Below, piece by piece: positions 33,588 to 36,788 of a stretch of DNA of 36,788 bases. The position numbers and the translations under genes were made by a program. The stretch is taken from NCBI GenBank assembly GCA_934130405.1, contig CAKOXX010000014.1:1-36788 (forward strand), read 5' to 3'. This DNA is from an uncultured Bacilli bacterium (GTDB taxonomy: Bacteria; Bacillota_I; Bacilli_A; RF39; UBA660). The notes below the pieces were generated by a model, which was not told where the DNA came from, did not search any database, and was given only the letters and a program-made list of their open reading frames with translations. Numbering within the stretch: position 1 is the stretch's first letter; each line of letters opens with the position of its first letter.

Positions 33588-34715
33588 CTATCTTTTCATT
33601 TTTAAATCATTACGATAACAGAAACTACCACTATCAGCACTTTTTAGAAAGCCATTATAACTTGCTAATGTTTGTTCTAACTTTTCTGGTTTATGTTTTC
33701 GAACGTATTTTACTCTTTTCTTTATTTTTCGTTTAGTCTTACCATTTATTAACATTAATAATCTTTTGTTTTTTAAGACAAAACGATAGCCTAAGAAACA
33801 AAATCCATGATGAATTTCTACTATCTGTGTCTTTTTATTAAGTTTTAATTTTACTTCATCTAATTTCTTTTCTATTTCTTTTAAACAATACTTAAGATAT
33901 TCCCTATCTTCATGAAATAAAATAAAATCATCCATATATCTAACATAACATTTTATTCTTAATTTTTCTTTAATAAAATGATCTAAGTCATTTAAATAAT
34001 AAACAGCTAATATCTGACTGGTCATATTACCAATTGGTAAGCCTTTACCTTTCTGATAAAAAGGTATTGATTCAAGAGACTTAATGTGACTTTCATAATC
34101 TCTAATACCTAGTTTTTTAACTCGTTCAATCTCACTTTTAACTGACCTTTGAATTTCTTCATTAACATAACTATAATTAGTACTAAGAATTATCTCTTTT
34201 ATCATATTAAATATACGTTCATCTTTAATAAGTTTAGTTAACTTATTAATAAGTATTTCTTGATCTATTGAATAAAAATATTTAGATATATCACATTTAA
34301 GAACATATATTTTCTCATGATTTTCTTTCATCTTATTAATATACTTTTTCACATAATATATTCCTTTACTTGAACCCATAAGTGGTCTTGTTGCAACGTT
34401 CATTGGCAGTAAAAGTGGATCAATTAAAGGAAAGAGAAAATAAGTGCTGACTAAGTGATTAACTATTTTGTCTGGCATTGTTTCACTCATAATTAAACGA
34501 TATTTTGGTTCTTTGATTATAAAAATATGATATTTTTGATGATGATAATCTTCATCTTTTAAAGTATTGTAAATTGACATAATATTGCAAGAAAAAAATA
34601 GTTCAAATATGAGAATCTTATCTTTATGTTTAGTGTTCTTTCGAACAGTATTGTAAACATTGGTAAGATTTTCTATTGTAACTACTTCTTCATAACTAAG
34701 TGCTTTGTTTTTCAC
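33588..34715 (-). CDS. DGR reverse transcriptase
   Basis: A 375-residue reverse transcriptase. Motif 3 (A) is VLKCDISKYFYSID with the first catalytic Asp at 142. Motif 4 is GLPIGNMTSQ (residues 225-234), whose GxxxSQ form is diagnostic for DGR enzymes (retrons and group II introns usually have QG). Motif 5 is YMDD (260-263), then GFCFLGYRF. There is no maturase or endonuclease domain. It should copy the TR RNA into adenine-mutagenised cDNA that replaces the VR. It overlaps the Avd-like gene by 20 bp. The basic C-terminus resembles the thumb of these enzymes. Confidence 0.93.
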   Translation of the reverse strand: MKNKALSYEEVVTIENLTNVYNTVRKNTKHKDKILIFELFFSCNIMSIYNTLKDEDYHHQKYHIFIIKEPKYRLIMSETMPDKIVNHLVSTYFLFPLIDPLLLPMNVATRPLMGSSKGIYYVKKYINKMKENHEKIYVLKCDISKYFYSIDQEILINKLTKLIKDERIFNMIKEIILSTNYSYVNEEIQRSVKSEIERVKKLGIRDYESHIKSLESIPFYQKGKGLPIGNMTSQILAVYYLNDLDHFIKEKLRIKCYVRYMDDFILFHEDREYLKYCLKEIEKKLDEVKLKLNKKTQIVEIHHGFCFLGYRFVLKNKRLLMLINGKTKRKIKKRVKYVRKHKPEKLEQTLASYNGFLKSADSGSFCYRNDLKMKR

Positions 34716-35052
34716 TCCTGATCACCCCATAAGAAATTTTTCTGATTTCAATTAAAAAATTACTAACTGACTCGTACTTCTTATGGCTAATAATTTTTTT
34801 CTTATAACTAACTCGCATATAATAATCGAGCATAGAAATTTGAATGACTAACGCTTTTAAATATTTAAGTTTAATTCTATTAGTATCCTCGATTCGGTAA
34901 GAAAAAATATTTTCAATTATCAAATACATAGTTTTTTCAATATTTTGTTTTAGTATTACTTCATTCTTAGGATAGTTGATTAATTGTTTATTTATATAAT
35001 CAATCGTCTTCTCACTATTGGATAGAAGTCTAAAACCATCATTAGAGTCCAT
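34696..35052 (-). CDS. avd: Avd-like DGR accessory variability determinant
   Basis: A 118-residue, almost wholly helical basic protein with four predicted helices. INYPKNEVILKQNIEKTM resembles the FP+...F.L...I entrance of Avd proteins, and the late helix ISHKKYESVSNFLIEIRKISYGVI resembles the final Avd helix. In Bordetella phage BPP-1, Avd is a pentameric four-helix bundle that binds the RT and TR RNA and is essential for mutagenic homing. Overlaps with both neighbours (11 and 20 bp) place it in a coupled operon with the RT. Identification rests on fold pattern and position. Confidence 0.8.
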   Translation of the reverse strand: MDSNDGFRLLSNSEKTIDYINKQLINYPKNEVILKQNIEKTMYLIIENIFSYRIEDTNRIKLKYLKALVIQISMLDYYMRVSYKKKIISHKKYESVSNFLIEIRKISYGVIRSEKQST

Positions 35053-35515
35053 CTACAAACTCCTTTATCTTATTATAATTTTCAGAACTATTAGAGATTA
35101 GTATTTTTATTCGCTCTATTAATAATTCATTGGAACATTTGCTGTAATAACTTTTTTGAGCAATAGTTGATATATCTTTATAAAGATTATCATCACTCAT
35201 ATAACTAGTTACTTCTTCACCTTCTAAGATGTAAAAAGAAATATTCTTATCACGTAAGTTAGTTGTTACTTTAGCAAGAGCTGTTACTGGAAATCCTAAT
35301 TTTTCATTATTAATTTGGTATGAAAAAAGGTAATTCATCGTTATAGCGTCAAGGCCAAAAGTAACATAAAAACTACCGACTTTTAGAAGTAATATTTCTT
35401 CTTGATGTTGATTTTTCAACTCTTCATACTTTTCTTTTACTTTCATTTTACTCCTATAATAGTTATGCCAAAGATTAATCTTGTTTCCAATCATTTGATT
35501 ATGAGCTTTCCTCAT
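35042..35515 (-). CDS. MutS domain I-like (MSL) DGR accessory protein
   Basis: Up to 157 residues. From KEKYEELKNQHQEEILLLKVG it follows MutS domain I, including the FY step (VGSFYVTFG), the DA helix (LDAITMNYLF), a GFPVTALAK turn and the strand FYILEGEEV. No MutS ATPase is present. Free-standing MutS-I-like proteins are one of the accessory types reported beside DGR reverse transcriptases. Two starts are possible: ATG 35515 with GGAGGAA, or ATG 35446 with AGGAG at the natural start of the domain (134 residues). I list the longer form. It overlaps avd by 11 bp and lies directly downstream of the TR. Confidence 0.7.
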   Translation of the reverse strand: MRKAHNQMIGNKINLWHNYYRSKMKVKEKYEELKNQHQEEILLLKVGSFYVTFGLDAITMNYLFSYQINNEKLGFPVTALAKVTTNLRDKNISFYILEGEEVTSYMSDDNLYKDISTIAQKSYYSKCSNELLIERIKILISNSSENYNKIKEFVDGL

Positions 35516-35591
35516 TACTTCCTCCAGCTATTAACCTTAGTCAATAGCACGCGGTTTGATTAGCAATAATTTACTAATTTGTAGTAGGAAT

Positions 35592-35708
35592 CTGGACGGG
35601 CCCCGAAGGAATTAGCGACGTTATTCCAATGATTCAGACTGCCTGAAGGATTCACGTTCCAAACTTGCGCATTAGAGTTGTTAGACTCGAAGTTAGACGG
35701 AGACAGCG
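35592..35708 (-). repeat. DGR template repeat (TR)
   Basis: 117 bp, gap-free against the VR at 35990-36106 (84 identities). In the VR reading frame it contains ten AAC/AAT codons in about 38, the usual substrate of adenine mutagenesis. It is GC-rich at the end that corresponds to the VR 3' end (GGGGCCCGTCCAG), the expected initiation-of-homing region. It lies in a 394-bp stretch without a gene, between the target gene's 3' hairpin and the MSL gene, in the same orientation as both. A TATAAT-like box at 35776-35771 might promote the TR RNA; not certain. Confidence 0.88.
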
Positions 35709-35877
35709 AAGTCCTAATTTCTGAATGCAACCAATACCTAATTAGGTCCGTTAGTAGATTAACCTTACTTATTATATTTTTTCAATGTATCAATATTTCC
35801 TCAAATAATTAATATTAGCTAAGAAAAGTATACATTATGTTTTCTGGCATAAAGTTTTTAACTTTATATTAATTTCT

Positions 35878-35903
35878 GGGCAAAATGAAGAGTCATTTTG
35901 CCC
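35878..35903. other. Perfect 11-bp hairpin after the target gene (candidate DGR homing hairpin)
   Basis: GGGCAAAATGA and TCATTTTGCCC pair without mismatch around an AGAG tetraloop, six bases beyond the target gene's stop. Neither strand has a T-run after it, so it is a poor Rho-independent terminator. Hairpins or cruciforms with 4-nt loops downstream of the VR promote target recognition in the Bordetella phage DGR. The role here is inferred. Confidence 0.6.
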
Positions 35904-35909
35904 GGTAAA

Positions 35910-36788
35910 CTAACTTATTGAAACAACATATGGATTTAAGGCTGTTCCATCTCCCTTGGTTATCAGTGTATCAGCTTTTAGGTTGATAACTGGACGGGCC
36001 CCGAAGGTAGACGAAACGGAGTTACCAGTGTGCAGACCGCCTGAAGGAAGCACGCGCCAAACGAACGCTAGAGAATAATTGGAATGGAAGGTAGACGGAG
36101 ACAGCGTCCAGAAGTATTGTCCATTATATAGATAATAATTACTATTTGCTGTATTATATACTCCTCCTGCCATCGCCACTTCATCTGCTGTAATAAGTGA
36201 GATTGGATAATCTAGTTTTGCACTTGCATTTGATACTTTAAATTTATCATTATCTTGTACACATTTTAAGCTTGGTGTTCTCTTATTATATAAACGATTG
36301 AATGCCCCATAGTATGTTGTTGGTGTTGTTAAATAGCCTGATCCTCCTGTTACACTTCTATCATTACAAAATGTTTCATCTGCTATATATGATGCATAAC
36401 TTGTTAAATTATTTTTGTACCATGTATCTAAGGTACCCTTCATAGTTGAATTTGTATTATTTGTTACAGCATCGGCATAACTATCACTGCTATATGAAAT
36501 TGGTTGGACTATCATTGTTGTATCATTTGAATACCCTGTGATTTTATATACTACATTACAGCTTGTATTTAAACAACTATATAGTTTTCCTGATACAATT
36601 TCGTTAGAATTATCTTTCCAAGTTAACTGTTTAATAGTTCCTGTTAAAGTAAATTTTTTTGTTGATTCATCAAATGTGTACCCTGTCCCAAAATTGTATT
36701 TTTGGGTATTGGTAAACCAGTTGTATCCTGTTGTTCCATTGTTTTCATGTAATGAGAATTTCTCATTATATTTATATCCAACATATGC
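35910..36788 (-). CDS. DGR target protein, C-terminal part (DUF6273-type domain with variable repeat)
   Basis: The frame is open to the window edge, so 292 C-terminal residues are visible and the true N-terminus is outside. Repeated short beta-rich segments (GYTFDESTKKFTLTG, then SGKLYSCLNTSCNVVYKITG) come first, then a DUF6273-like domain with FWTLSP, GARPVINLKAD and GDGTALNPYVVS at the end. The VR covers about residues 228-266, between WTLSPS and GARP, so diversification would change a surface loop set while the framework stays fixed. The paralogue at 10572-12392 suggests an exported cell-surface ligand-binding protein. The ATG at 36515 is internal, not the start. Confidence 0.8.
   Translation of the reverse strand, partial: AYVGYKYNEKFSLHENNGTTGYNWFTNTQKYNFGTGYTFDESTKKFTLTGTIKQLTWKDNSNEIVSGKLYSCLNTSCNVVYKITGYSNDTTMIVQPISYSSDSYADAVTNNTNSTMKGTLDTWYKNNLTSYASYIADETFCNDRSVTGGSGYLTTPTTYYGAFNRLYNKRTPSLKCVQDNDKFKVSNASAKLDYPISLITADEVAMAGGVYNTANSNYYLYNGQYFWTLSPSTFHSNYSLAFVWRVLPSGGLHTGNSVSSTFGARPVINLKADTLITKGDGTALNPYVVSIS
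35990..36106 (-). repeat. DGR variable repeat (VR)
   Basis: 117 bp inside the 3' end of the target gene, 80 bp before its stop. Identical to the TR over the first 15 bp (CGCTGTCTCCGTCTA) and the last 18 bp; 33 of the remaining positions differ. The ten TR Asn codons have become Thr, Asn, Tyr, Leu, Arg, Leu, His, Asn, Ser and Ser in order. Confidence 0.88.

Noticed and set aside
35446..35515. Separate tiny gene before the MSL protein
   Set aside because: Although it has its own ribosome site, it is in frame and continuous with the MSL gene; treated as an alternative start.
35592..35708. TR as the 3' end of another coding gene
   Set aside because: The frame is open across the repeat, but no start, ribosome site or upstream domain exists, and the Asn-codon excess is the mark of a template.

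Overview
The window is AT-rich bacterial chromosome using the standard code: Trp is TGG, and TGA is a stop, for example at the end of lspA. Gene content (L21-Prp-L27-Obg operon with a cleavable L27 leader, archaeal-type ProRS, DnaE with a decayed PHP domain, short SMC, DUF6273 surface proteins, strong GGAGG ribosome sites, TGn-extended -10 boxes) fits an uncultured gut Firmicute of the Bacilli/Mollicutes neighbourhood. The exact lineage is inference.

Layout. 1-9.3 kb is housekeeping, mostly on the minus strand: a tightly packed dnaE-lspA-rluD-rhomboid-proS run, a divergent rpmB, trmL with a membrane thioredoxin-like gene, and a small orphan pair. 9.4-12.4 kb is accessory: an Rpn-type PD-(D/E)XK protein and a large two-domain DUF6273 surface protein. 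12.6-20.6 kb holds an M18 aminopeptidase, a PBP5-type carboxypeptidase, a DUF4143 ATPase, a metallophosphoesterase and smc. 20.7-21.7 kb is a tandem array of three ~384-bp units. Each unit has (or had) a short hydrophobic peptide gene and a convergent antisense RNA with its own promoter and terminator, the architecture of a type I toxin-antitoxin locus. 21.9-24.3 kb is the obg-rpmA-prp-rplU operon with its leader. 24.3-28.9 kb holds a SWIM/SNF2 helicase, an RdgB-like pyrophosphatase and a BI-1 protein.

28.9-32.75 kb is a composite transposon. Two differently deleted copies of an IS1202-like element flank a MATE efflux gene and a decayed peptidase-E-like gene, and the whole unit lies between 28-bp near-identical direct repeats. 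It sits between the rsmD stop codon and the promoter of the BI-1 gene.

33.6-36.8 kb, upstream of ylbF-rsmD, is a diversity-generating retroelement (DGR). In transcription order on the minus strand it has: a target gene with a 3' variable repeat (VR); a hairpin just after the stop; the Asn-codon-rich template repeat (TR); a MutS-domain-I-like (MSL) accessory gene; an Avd-like four-helix-bundle gene; and a reverse transcriptase with GxxxSQ and YMDD motifs. TR and VR are gap-free over 117 bp. Differences are concentrated at template adenines (17 of 26 in the 99-bp variable core), but 16 fall at other bases, which is unusual.

The two systems most worth following are the DGR and the tandem antisense-RNA/peptide array.
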